From JABDQA01 sp963759125 (GTDB lineage Bacteria; Desulfobacterota; Desulfobulbia; Desulfobulbales; Desulfocapsaceae): 64,000 bases of DNA. Below the pieces are notes generated by a model. It did no database searches. It was not told where the DNA came from and was given only the letters and a program-made list of their open reading frames with translations. The position numbers and the translations under genes are program-made. The stretch lies in the NCBI GenBank assembly GCA_963759125.1, contig CAVWXN010000007.1:124001-188000 (forward strand). Direction: 5' to 3'. Of this stretch, positions 9,648-20,311 are shown one piece after another; positions within the stretch are counted from its first letter, which is position 1; the number at the start of each line of letters is the position of its first letter.

Positions 9648-10634
9648 ATGAATAAAAAAGACTTCAAAAATCCACTTATTCAATCAGGCGCCATACTCCT
9701 TCTGGTCTTTCTGCTCATTTCCATCGTTGCCGGTTCCGGGTCCCAAGGGATATTGGGCTCGGTCGGTGCACTGATCTCTGGTATTTTTTCCACCGTCATT
9801 TTTATAATTGGCCTCTGCATAGCAATCGTCTTCTCGATCGCCATTTTAGTCGGGGTTTATCTTGCCGCGGTTTACTTCTACTCAGCCGACAAAGGACGCA
9901 ATCTGTTTGCACAATTGAAGGCAGCCCTTTGTTCACTTTATAGCAAAGTAAAAGGTACCCAGGTGAAAGCATATTTCAGCGCTCCCCAAACTGCTGAATC
10001 GGAACCTGAACCAAAGGCAGCGGTTGCCGCCAGGCAATCGGTCGAACCTGCGCCTGTGAACCAATCGTCGGTGATAGAAGCGGCTGCTGAACCAATTGCC
10101 TACAATTGGACGATATTGGAGTCCAAGATAGACAGTATGGATTCCAGACTTAGCGAATTAGCAAAAAGTTCATCAGCCAACACCGAATGGATTTCGTCAC
10201 TACAGAAACGGTTGGATGAACTGTCCGTCAATGCTGCTGGGGTAGAGAAGCTTGCAGCGATTGAGGAGACTCAGCAAAAGCTCAGCGAGCAGTTCCAGAC
10301 AATTGTTACTGAAGTCGAAGCGAGTTCAGCAACCATGCAGAAGTTCGAACAGCAGTTTGGCGAAGACTTGCACGGGATCAAAGAAGAGCTGACTGCATTG
10401 CACGACAAAACTTCAGTTCCTGAGGTGGTTTCAGGGATTCTGTCTTACATAGACTCAGAGGAGGACCGAGACAAGATCACAGACAAGGCAAAGGAGGCTA
10501 TCGCCAGGGGTATGACCTACGCTCAAATAGACGATTTTTTCAAAGCTTCGCTGTCTGCTGAAGTTTACCAGGAATTGGCTGCACATCCGCGGCTGACCAA
10601 GGATTTTCTGCGCTCGATCAAGAAAAAATTCTAG
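9648..10634 (+). CDS. Hypothetical membrane-anchored coiled-coil protein
   Basis: I choose the ATG at 9648, preceded by GGGAG seven bases upstream, over an in-frame start at 9609; this gives 328 residues. Two hydrophobic segments lie near residues 12-32 and 45-80 (AILLLVFLLISIVAGSG, then a long VIFIIGLCIAIVFSIAILV stretch). A Lys-rich linker follows, then about 150 residues of heptad-rich sequence (DSMDSRLSELAKS through EQFQTIVTEVEASSATMQK). The C-terminal 70 residues (SEEDRDKITDKAKEAIARG, HPRLTKDFLRSIKKKF) look globular. I do not recognise the family. Confidence 0.7.
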   Translation: MNKKDFKNPLIQSGAILLLVFLLISIVAGSGSQGILGSVGALISGIFSTVIFIIGLCIAIVFSIAILVGVYLAAVYFYSADKGRNLFAQLKAALCSLYSKVKGTQVKAYFSAPQTAESEPEPKAAVAARQSVEPAPVNQSSVIEAAAEPIAYNWTILESKIDSMDSRLSELAKSSSANTEWISSLQKRLDELSVNAAGVEKLAAIEETQQKLSEQFQTIVTEVEASSATMQKFEQQFGEDLHGIKEELTALHDKTSVPEVVSGILSYIDSEEDRDKITDKAKEAIARGMTYAQIDDFFKASLSAEVYQELAAHPRLTKDFLRSIKKKF

Positions 10635-11015
10635 TTCAGTCCATTATTACGGCATAGGGACCTAATCTCAAGTTGCCCTCTCAACCAAGGCGCCAGCGAC
10701 GAGCCGGCTCAACAGCTTTGGCAATGCAGGGAGCAGGCGCCAAAGCGAGCAACGCTTTATGAGGGTATGAATTGGATTCATGTTGCTATCTATTTTTTTG
10801 CGGCAGCTATACACCTGATCTTGCAAACCTCTTCTCTGATCAAGCTCCTCTCTCGTCGGTTTTGAGATCATCTGATCCTTGCCTGATATTCAATCGTTAT
10901 TATTTTTATCATTAGCGACAAACGTATTGACAAAGTGAGTGGCAGGGTATAGTTTGTCGCGGCTTTTGCGGTGGCAGTAGCGGCGGTAAAAGTGTCTTAG
11001 GGAGATAGAATCTAG

Positions 11016-11044
11016 TTGACATTCAGCAGTGGTTACATTAGATT
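11016..11044 (+). promoter_or_regulatory. Candidate sigma-70 promoter upstream of the rRNA operon
   Basis: A perfect -35 TTGACA (11016-11021) is followed after exactly 17 bases by TAGATT (11039-11044), 4 of 6 matches to TATAAT. It lies about 185 bases before 16S, a normal distance for an rrn promoter. A second possible -10, TATAAT at 11195-11200, has no good -35 partner. The rest of 10635-11227 shows no convincing gene. It holds a 6-bp hairpin (GTGTCT/AGACAC, 11140-11159) between promoter and 16S. Confidence 0.55.
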
Positions 11045-11227
11045 GGTGTTCTTCCGCACTCGTTATGAGTGGGCAGCTTCTGGCTGTCTTGACGATCCTT
11101 GACAACTGAATAACAGCAAATACGCAAACGGGCCCGACCGTGTCTTTTTAGCGAGACACACTTGGGTTCTGTCAAACAGCAGAGCCTTATTGTTTATAAT
11201 AAGGGCAGAGAGATCTGTTCAGGATAT

Positions 11228-12788
<1,561 letters not shown>

Positions 12789-12840
12789 TCAAGGAAAGTA
12801 GAAGCCAATAGGCTTCTCAGGGGATTAACTCCGTTTGCAT

Positions 12841-12909
12841 ATCAGAAGACAGAAGTCAGAGGACAGAAGACAGAATAGTCAGCTGCTCCGCAGACAGAAA
12901 GTCAGAAGA
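12841..12909 (+). repeat. Purine-rich CAGAAGACAGA repeat in the 16S-tRNA-Ile spacer
   Basis: Tandem degenerate copies of TCAGAAGACAGA / CAGAGGACAGA start 53 bases after 16S. The same unit recurs after tRNA-Ala (13301-13340) and forms the inverted ends of the 23S intervening sequence. A short hairpin GAAGCC/GGCTTC (12801-12816) lies between 16S and this repeat, where a processing stem is expected. The rest of 12789-13133 shows no other recognisable element. Confidence 0.7.
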
Positions 12910-13133
12910 TTACGCTGTTATTCAGTTTTGAAGGATCGTCAGTTGATCTTTACAAGCTAAGTGGAAATGAAGCAAAACCGTGACTATCGGCTTTTAACAA
13001 AGTCTTTAAAACCGGGATTTTGGTTTTAGGCAAGGCGCGCGAGAGATGCCGCACAGGCGTACAAGCTAGTACGCCGAGCACAGCCACGAAGAGCAGCGCC
13101 GCAGCATAAAGCCAGAAGCACGTATTTTAAAGG

Positions 13134-13212
<79 letters not shown>

Positions 13213-13223
13213 CGTTTATGGAT

Positions 13224-13299
13224 GGGGGTGTAGCTCAGTTGGGAGAGCGCCTGCCTTGCACGCAGGAGGTCATCGGTTCGATCCCGTTCACCTCCACCA
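13224..13299 (+). tRNA. tRNA-Ala (anticodon TGC)
   Basis: A complete cloverleaf with encoded CCA: acceptor GGGGGTG/CACCTCC with one G-U pair, anticodon stem CCTGC/GCAGG with loop CTTGCAC. It lies eleven bases after tRNA-Ile in the rRNA spacer. The open frame that runs through it is an artefact. Confidence 0.97.
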
Positions 13300-13300
13300 T

Positions 13301-13340
13301 TATCAGAAGCCAGAAATCAGAAGCCAGAGGACAGAAAAAG
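13301..13340 (+). repeat. Second copy of the CAGAAG-type repeat, in the tRNA-Ala to 23S spacer
   Basis: The segment reads as degenerate TCAGAAGCCAGAAATCAGAAG units and begins one base after the tRNA-Ala CCA. It is the same family as 12841-12909 and the 5' arm of the 23S intervening sequence, in the same orientation. A GGCTTCTGG at about 13368 could pair back with it. The remaining spacer up to 13756 shows nothing further that I can name. Confidence 0.65.
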
Positions 13341-14217
13341 ATGTTCTCTACCCTGCTTCTGGTAGAAGGCTTCTGGCCAGGTGTACGTATTGATGGTTGG
13401 GTTAAGTGCTTAGTTCTTATTCAACCCTCAGGACGTCACGCCTGAAATTATAAGCGCGAGTAAAAAGCTCTGCAGTCGAGGAATGCAAGTCTGAGGGAGC
13501 GCGAGGCCTATAAGTCATACGCCGCAGCGACTGAAGATGCAGCCTGACGACGGATGCAGAGAGTTTTTACGAAGCGATTGGTCTTTGATAATCAAATAGT
13601 AGAGTAACCCAAATCCTCCAGGGTGGAGTGTGCCCCGGTCAATTATATCCTGGCCACCGCACGTTAAAGACTCCACGGGTACCTGGGGGTTACAGTAGCT
13701 GAGTTTATCTTTGACGCGAGTCAAAGAGTAATCAAGTTAGTTTTATCAGGTTTTATGGATAAGCTACTAAGGGCTAACGGCGAATGCCTTGGCATCGGGA
13801 GGCGATGAAGGACGCGGCAAGCTGCGATAAGCTTCGGGGAGCTGTTAACACGCTTTGATCCGGAGGTTTCCGAATGGGGCAACCCGGCAGGAGTCATATC
13901 CTGTCATTCTTATCTGAATACATAGGATAAGGAAGCGAACGCGGGGAACTGAAACATCTAAGTACCTGCAGGAAAAGAAATCAATTGAGATTCCGTCAGT
14001 AGCGGCGAGCGAACGCGGATCAGCCCACCTGAGCGATATGGAGATGAAATAGATAGTGGAACGGTATGGAAAGGCCGACCAGAGACGGTGATAGTCCGGT
14101 ACGTGAAATCTATTTCTCCCTAGCTCGAGCGAGTACCACGGGACACGTGAAACCCTGTGGGAACATGGGAGGACCATCTTCCAAGGCTAAATACTACCCG
14201 ATGACCGATAGTGAACG

Positions 14218-14248
<31 letters not shown>

Positions 14249-14550
14249 GGGAGGGGAGTGAAATAGAAACTGAAACCGTTAGCTTACAAGCAGTGGGAGC
14301 ACCATGTATATCAGGTGTGACCGCGTGCCTTTTGCATAATGAGTCAACGAGTTATCCTGTGCAGCGAGGTTAAGCCGGGAGGCGGAGCCGCAGCGAAAGC
14401 GAGTCTTAAGAGGGCGCAGACGACAATTTCCTTTGGAAATAATCGGAGTTGTATGGGGTAGACCCGAAACCGGGTGATCTATCCATGGCCAGGGTGAAGT
14501 CTCGGTAACACGAGATGGAGGCCCGAACCGATATAGGTTGAAAACTGTTC

Positions 14551-14587
<37 letters not shown>

Positions 14588-14867
14588 TCGGTAATAGCTG
14601 GTTTTCTCCGAAATATATTTAGGTATAGCCTCATATGATGACTGGCGGAGGTAGAGCACTGACAAGGCTAGGGGTCCCACCGGATTACCAACCCTTTTCA
14701 AACTCCGAATGCCGCCAAGCTCAAGTATGGGAGTCAGACTGTGGGAGATAAGTTCCATGGTCGAAAGGGAAACAGCCCAGACCGTCAGCTAAGGTCCCTA
14801 AATCTATGCTCAGTGGGAAAGGAGGTGGAATTGTGAATACAACCAGGAGGTTGGCTTAGAAGCAGCA

Positions 14868-14900
<33 letters not shown>

Positions 14901-14955
14901 TAATGAATCTGCGCCGAAAATGTAACGGGGCTAAGCATAGTACCGAAGCTACGGG

Positions 14956-15421
14956 TATCAGAAGACAGAATACAGAGGACAGAGGACAGATGATTACCTC
15001 ATTTGAGGAATTGGAGGTGTTTCAGCGAGCCTACAAGATCTCTTTAGAAATTCACAAGTGCAGCATGGAATTTCCTAAAAGGGAACAATATGGGTTGGCT
15101 GATCAGATACGACGAGCAAGCAAATCCATTTGCGCGAACATCGCAGAAGGGTTTGGCAAGCAACACCATTCAAAAGCGGAATTCAAGCGTTATATAATAA
15201 TGGCGATTGGTTCCAGCGATGAGATGAGAGTCTGGCTTCGCTACTGCCTGGATTTGTCTTTGATAGAAGCAGAAAACTGGAGTAAATGGCGAGATGAGTA
15301 TCAAGAGATCTCCAAAATGCTCCAGGGGATGTACAAGAGTTGGAAATAGTAGGTTTTTCTAATGAGGCGCGCAGGCGCCAAACTATTCTGACTTCTGTCT
15401 TCTGTCTTCTGTCTTCTGATA
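14956..15421 (+). other. 23S rRNA intervening sequence (IVS) in helix 45
   Basis: The rRNA match breaks just after ACCGAAGCTACGGG and resumes at CGGTAGGAGAACATTG, which corresponds to the tip of helix 45 (about E. coli 1170). The insert is bounded by a long imperfect inverted repeat: TATCAGAAGACAGA at the 5' end, and its complement TTCTGTCTTCTGATA at the 3' end, extending over about 34 bases. Such a stem is an RNase III substrate in known IVS cases. The insert encodes a four-helix-bundle protein. The terminal repeat unit matches those found in both rRNA spacers. Confidence 0.93.
14990..15349 (+). CDS. Four helix bundle protein encoded in the 23S rRNA intervening sequence (S23/IVP family)
   Basis: A 119-residue protein starts at the ATG at 14990, inside the IVS; the frame runs further upstream only through rRNA. 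Family hallmarks are SFEELEVFQRAYKISLEIH near the N-terminus, then REQYGLADQIRRASKSICAN with IAEGFGK, and the helical C-terminal half. Members form a pentameric four-helix bundle with a basic surface, and relatives act with retroelements (Avd). The function of IVS-encoded members is not established. It has no neighbour other than the rRNA it interrupts. Confidence 0.93.
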   Translation: MITSFEELEVFQRAYKISLEIHKCSMEFPKREQYGLADQIRRASKSICANIAEGFGKQHHSKAEFKRYIIMAIGSSDEMRVWLRYCLDLSLIEAENWSKWRDEYQEISKMLQGMYKSWK

Positions 15422-16018
15422 CGGTAGGAGAACATTGTAGTTGCCTGAGAAGGTGTACCGTAAGGAGCGCTGGAGGTTCTACAAGAGCTTATGTTGACAC
15501 GAGTAGCGATAATGAGGGTGAGAAACCCTCACGCCGAAAGCCTAAGGTTTCCTGTAGTCAAGTTAATCTGCTCAGGGTTAGTCGGCTCCTAAGGCGAGGC
15601 CGAGAGGCGTAGTCGATGGGAAACAGGTTAATATTCCTGTACCACTGCTATGATGTTTGATGATAAGGGAGGACGGAGAAGGATAGGCCATCCGGCTGTT
15701 GGACTAGCCGGTTCAAGCGTGTAGGTGGAGGACTTAGGTAAATCCGGGTCCTTGGTCAACACTGAGGCGTGATGACGATGTCTTAAATGACAACAAAGTG
15801 GTTGATTCCCTGCTTCCAGGAAAAGTCTCGTATCTAGTCATAGTGGTGACCGTACCGTAAACCGACACAGGTAGGCAGGTAGAGTATACCAAGGCGCTTG
15901 AGAGAACTCTGGTTAAGGAACTCGGCAAAATAGCACCGTAACTTCGGGAGAAGGTGTGCCCTCATGGTGAATTTGTACACATGAATGAGCTTACGAGGGT
16001 TGCAGTGAAATGGGGGGA

Positions 16019-16052
<34 letters not shown>

Positions 16053-16135
16053 GTCGAAAGACGAGGTATAGGGTCTGACGCCTGCCCGGTGCCGGAAGGT
16101 TAAGGGGACCTGTCAGCTCACGCGAAGCAGTGAAC

Positions 16136-16227
<92 letters not shown>

Positions 16228-16485
16228 CGATTTCCCCACTGTCTCAACCAGAGACTCAGCGAAACTGTAGTACCGGTGAAGATGCCGGTTACCCGCAACA
16301 AGACAGAAAGACCCCGTGAACCTTTACTACAGCTTGGCATTGGTTTTTGAGGTAGCATGTGTAGGATAGGTGGGAGACTTTGAAATGGGCACGCCAGTGT
16401 TCATGGAGTCGCCCTTGAAATACCACCCTTGCTATCTTAGGAATCTAACCGTGATCCGTTACCCGGATCCGGGACATTGTCTGGT

Positions 16486-16517
<32 letters not shown>

Positions 16518-16667
16518 GCGTAACGGAGGCGCGCGATGGTTCCCTCAGGCTGATTGGAAACCAGCCGTAGAGTGTAAAGGCATAAGGGAGCTTGACTGCG
16601 AGAGAGACATTTCGAGCAGGTAGGAAACTAGGTCTTAGTGATCCGGCGATTCCGCATGGAAGGGTCG

Positions 16668-16722
<55 letters not shown>

Positions 16723-16726
16723 CCAT

Positions 16727-16781
<55 letters not shown>

Positions 16782-16967
16782 CAGGTCCCAAGGGTTTGGC
16801 TGTTCGCCAATTAAAGTGGTACGCGAGCTGGGTTTAAAACGTCGTGAGACAGTTTGGTCCTTATCTGTTGCGGGCGCAGGATATTTGAGGAGATCTTCCC
16901 CTAGTACGAGAGGACCGGGGTGGACGAACCGATGGTGTACCAGTTGTTCCGCCAGGGGCATTGCTGG

Positions 16968-17021
<54 letters not shown>

Positions 17022-17226
17022 CCAAGATAAGATATCCCATGGCTTAGTCGCCATCTGAAGGCACGTCGTAGACGACGACGTCGATAGGTCGGGTGTGGAA
17101 GTGTGGTAACACATGGAGCTTACCGATACTAATGTGCCGTGCGGCTTATCCATATTTACTTGATAGCTACGGCTACTGACTTACTCTACTGTTTGATTAT
17201 CGATTTATTTATAGAGCTACACCCTT

Positions 17227-17344
17227 TTTCGGTGGTCATAGCGAAGAGGCTCCACCCGTTCCCTTTCCGAACACGGAAGTTAAGCTCTTCAGCGCCGATG
17301 GTACTGCATGGGCAACTGTGTGGGAGAGTAGGTCGCCGCCGAAT
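17227..17344 (+). rRNA. rrf: 5S ribosomal RNA
   Basis: The terminal stem TTCGGTGG/CCGCCGAA encloses the conserved CCACCCGTTCCCTTTCCGAAC and GGAAGTTAAGCTC loops and the ATGGTACTGC-TGTGGGAGAGTAGG arm. It lies 74 bases after 23S and closes the rRNA operon. End points are set by the terminal stem and may be off by one or two bases. Confidence 0.96.
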
Positions 17345-17353
17345 TCTTTGTCA

Positions 17354-17392
17354 CCAAACCCCCCGTACCTTTCACAGGTATGGGGGGTTTGG
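17354..17392 (+). terminator. Strong hairpin terminator after the rRNA operon
   Basis: A 17-bp near-perfect stem (CCAAACCCCCC... / ...GGGGGGTTTGG) has a 5-base loop. There is no clean T-run on either strand, so it may act as a bidirectional barrier between the rRNA operon and the convergent zwf gene. Confidence 0.7.
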
Positions 17393-17411
17393 CGTTGGGG
17401 GGGATTCTTTC

Positions 17412-18830
17412 TCAGAGCCAGGCACGGCCGTCTCTTTCCAGCAGCTGGTCTGCTTCCCGGGGACCTGATGAACCTGCCTCGTAATGGACAACCGGGTTGG
17501 CAACTGCCCGGAGGCGGTCAATGTAGCTCCAACTCTGCTGAAGCCAGTCCCAGCGGGTAAAAAGCAGAGGATCGCCGCGTATGACGCTGGCCAGAATAGC
17601 CTCATAAGCCTCCGGCGTATTGGGGCCGAAATGGCAGTGGTGACAGAAGTCCATCAACACCGTTTCGGAGGTATGGCCTTCACCGGGCTTCCTTACATTG
17701 AAAGCGATGGCTATTCCCTCGTCCGGCTGAATGCGAATGATGATCAGGTTGGGCGTATCCAGGGTTGCCAGCCCCTCTATCAGCTGCTCTTTAAATATCA
17801 CTTTGATTTCTGCATATCTGCGATCCAGCCGCTTACCTGTTCTCAGGTAGAAAGGTGTACCGGACCAACGGGGTGTATCGACGAACACGCGGACGGCGAC
17901 ATAGGTTTCGGTCATCGAGTCCGGTGGAACACCCTGCTCCTGCCGATAAGCCGGCAACGACCCACTCTCTGAGGTAGTGGAAAGGTACTGACCGGTGACC
18001 ACATCCTCTGAAGTAGGGGGGCGCAGTGCCGCCATCACCCGAGCCGCCTCATCGCGAACAGCATTACCGTAACCCGAAACCGGCTGCTCCATTGCCGTGA
18101 AACAGAGCAGCTGAAGCAGATGGTTCTGCAGCATATCGCGAATGGCCCCAGACTTGTCATAATATGAAGCACGCTCTTCGACCCCGAGAGATTCACTGAC
18201 GGTGATCTGCACGCTGTCAACGGCGTTACCATTCCAGCCGCAGGAAAATATTTCATTGGCGAAGCGCAGAAACAATATGTTCTGCACCAGCTCCTTGCCA
18301 AGATAATGATCGACCCGGTAAATCTGGTCCTCATCGAGAACAGCCGATATCTGCTGATTCAATTTAGTAGCTGTACCCAAATCGGAACCGAAAGGCTTTT
18401 CAAAAACGACACGCTTCCAGCCCTGCTCATCGATAAGTGGCTCAATGATAGCTGCGACGGTAGCAAAGACTGAGGTGGGCAAGGCCAGATAAAACAGCAG
18501 ATTAGCGCCGCAGCTGGTCAGGTTCCTGACCTCGTCTACAATCGACTGCAGGTCTGCGGCACTACCGTCGTCCAGGTCAAAACTACGGTAATGTATCATT
18601 GCGGTGAGCTGCTTTAGCAGGACTTTATCGGGCTGCTCGATAAAATTCTCGAGCTCCAGGCGCTCTAGGTATTGACTCTGTGAATAGGGCTTGCGCCCCA
18701 GGCAGACAATGGCCGTCCCCTCGCTTAATTCACCGCGTTCGAGCAGTCTGTAGAATGAGGGGATCAGTTTTCTCCTGGCCAGGTCGCCGGTGGCCCCAAA
18801 AATGATGGCCATATGTGAATCAAGACTCAC
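17412..18830 (-). CDS. zwf: Glucose-6-phosphate 1-dehydrogenase
   Basis: The 472-residue protein starts with the Rossmann motif FGATGDLARRKL (residues 11-22) and has the active-site RVDHYLGKELVQN, the family signature containing the catalytic His and substrate-binding Lys. It oxidises glucose-6-phosphate to 6-phosphogluconolactone with NAD(P)+, the first step of the oxidative pentose phosphate route. It lies two bases downstream of pgl, which encodes the next enzyme, so the two are an operon on the minus strand. Length is slightly short for the family but the fold looks complete. Confidence 0.96.
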   Translation of the reverse strand: MSLDSHMAIIFGATGDLARRKLIPSFYRLLERGELSEGTAIVCLGRKPYSQSQYLERLELENFIEQPDKVLLKQLTAMIHYRSFDLDDGSAADLQSIVDEVRNLTSCGANLLFYLALPTSVFATVAAIIEPLIDEQGWKRVVFEKPFGSDLGTATKLNQQISAVLDEDQIYRVDHYLGKELVQNILFLRFANEIFSCGWNGNAVDSVQITVSESLGVEERASYYDKSGAIRDMLQNHLLQLLCFTAMEQPVSGYGNAVRDEAARVMAALRPPTSEDVVTGQYLSTTSESGSLPAYRQEQGVPPDSMTETYVAVRVFVDTPRWSGTPFYLRTGKRLDRRYAEIKVIFKEQLIEGLATLDTPNLIIIRIQPDEGIAIAFNVRKPGEGHTSETVLMDFCHHCHFGPNTPEAYEAILASVIRGDPLLFTRWDWLQQSWSYIDRLRAVANPVVHYEAGSSGPREADQLLERDGRAWL

Positions 18831-18832
18831 GA

Positions 18833-19555
18833 TTACCCTCCTTCACTGTCTCTGAGAATGAAATGATTTTCTATGGTTCTTACAATAGCCGCCGGGCATT
18901 CTCTAACCGGGACAGCATCGTCAAGACAGTTTTTAAACGCCTGCTGCTTGCCCTTGCCGAAAAACAGCAACACCGCGCTGGAGGCTCTGGAAATCAGTCT
19001 CGGTGACGCACTCATCCTCAGCGGCGGTGGCTTGGGAGCGGATCTGGTAACCAGGAAATAATCATCCGGGCTGTCTATGGTTTCATGCTCGGGAAAGAGT
19101 GAACCGATATGGCCGTCCTCACCGCTGGACAGGAGCAGCACTTCCAGCCGCCCGCCATGCGGATCCAGCTTCCGACGATAGCGCTCAAGTGCCGCTTGCT
19201 CTTGCCCCGGTTCCTGTAAAAACGGATGCAGATTGGCAGAAACCATATAAGAAGAGACAACCGGAAACACGAGATTGTAATTGGAATCAGGATGATCTGA
19301 AGGTACCAGGCGCTCGTCCACCATAAAGAGATGAACGCGCGACCAGTCAACTTGCTCGCTGCCCAGAAGCTTAAGAACATTTTCGACACTGCGGCCGCCA
19401 ACGACGCCAAAACTAACCTGCGGCTGCCGTGCCAAGGCTGCCTTGAGCGATTGGGCCAGAAGATTGGCAGCCTGCTGATCGAGGTCCTGTCGTCTACCCT
19501 TGATAATCATTTGAGTCCAGACCCAGGAACATTGAATGCTGCCCGGCTTCGACAA
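18833..19555 (-). CDS. pgl: 6-phosphogluconolactonase (DevB/SOL type)
   Basis: The family motifs VHLFMVDERLVPSDHPDSNY and SGEDGHIGSLFPEHE are both present, the second containing the catalytic-site DGH. The enzyme hydrolyses 6-phosphogluconolactone and precedes zwf in a two-gene unit. The longest frame starts with TTG at 19555 (240 residues) with AGGA eight bases upstream. An ATG at 19510 (MIIKGRRQ) gives 225 residues, a more typical N-terminus, but has no clear ribosome site. I leave the longer form with that caveat. Confidence 0.92.
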   Translation of the reverse strand: MSKPGSIQCSWVWTQMIIKGRRQDLDQQAANLLAQSLKAALARQPQVSFGVVGGRSVENVLKLLGSEQVDWSRVHLFMVDERLVPSDHPDSNYNLVFPVVSSYMVSANLHPFLQEPGQEQAALERYRRKLDPHGGRLEVLLLSSGEDGHIGSLFPEHETIDSPDDYFLVTRSAPKPPPLRMSASPRLISRASSAVLLFFGKGKQQAFKNCLDDAVPVRECPAAIVRTIENHFILRDSEGG

Positions 19556-19614
19556 CCTTTTAGTCCTGAGATTCCCTTCTGTTGGTGGTGCAAAAGCTTA
19601 CCTTTCCTGCTGGT

Positions 19615-20250
19615 TTACAACAGCTTCTTATCCTGCAAATCTTTGGCAAAAACATTAACAAGGCCGTCAAAATAGGACTTGCTCATTTTGGGGTCCACCG
19701 ATTTAGACTGGGCCGACCAGATCAGCTTCTCGGTCTGGGCGTCGTAAAGATTCGATTCAATCGATACCGTGGTAACCGTATAGGTATAACCCGGACTGTA
19801 GCGAACCTCGCGGTAAGCCATTGGGTAGTAGCGGTGCACGCTGGAATAATAGGGGTCGACATAAAGCGCTTGCGGCGGGCTGTAATGTTGTTTCTTATCG
19901 GTGGTGAGGTGCCTGGTTATCAGGACAAAACGTGCGTTTGCCATGGCAACGGCCGTTTGTACCGCCTGCTTGGTCGGCTCGATATCTGATATCTGCAGGC
20001 TGTAACTCGGTACTCCCCTCACTCCGGATTCTGCTAATTTAGCAACAAAGCCATCTTCGTAGAGCCTGCGGCTGGTTTCCTCCTCGGTGACTGCAATCAC
20101 CAGTACATCGTCAAGTGAGTTAGTGCCGGAATAACTCTGATCATGCCAGGCGTTAGTAAGGCTGGTCGAGGCACAGGAAGACAAGAGAATTGCTACGGAA
20201 AGATACAGAATTAAAAGGTACAGCCTGGGGTGAGATCGACCGATTATCAT
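19615..20250 (-). CDS. Predicted outer-membrane lipoprotein
   Basis: The 211-residue protein has an N-terminal signal (LYLLILYLSVAILLSSC) whose LSSC lipobox places the lipidated Cys at residue 26. The mature part contains an alternating Tyr/His-rich region (PPQALYVDPYYSSVHRYYP) and a C-terminal half (SIESNLYDAQTEKLIWSAQS) typical of DUF4136-like lipoproteins, where the last strand domain resembles an ABC-type auxiliary fold. I do not assign a function. It lies between pfkA and pgl on the same strand with 60-base gaps. Confidence 0.8.
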   Translation of the reverse strand: MIIGRSHPRLYLLILYLSVAILLSSCASTSLTNAWHDQSYSGTNSLDDVLVIAVTEEETSRRLYEDGFVAKLAESGVRGVPSYSLQISDIEPTKQAVQTAVAMANARFVLITRHLTTDKKQHYSPPQALYVDPYYSSVHRYYPMAYREVRYSPGYTYTVTTVSIESNLYDAQTEKLIWSAQSKSVDPKMSKSYFDGLVNVFAKDLQDKKLL

Positions 20251-20311
20251 GTTGTCTCCTTCTCAAATGGGTAAATTATTTTGCCAAATTCCTCATTCGA
20301 CCCCCAAACCG

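Noticed and set aside
13218..13445. 75-residue open frame beginning MDGGVAQLGERLPC
   Set aside because: It is the translation of tRNA-Ala (13224-13299) plus repeat sequence, a well-known annotation artefact.
15340..15612. 90-residue open frame at the end of the IVS and into 23S rRNA
   Set aside because: It crosses from the intervening sequence into conserved rRNA and has no coding character.
17318..17560. Open frame over the 5S rRNA terminator and zwf end
   Set aside because: It reads through the rRNA and a GC-rich terminator hairpin and is antisense to zwf.
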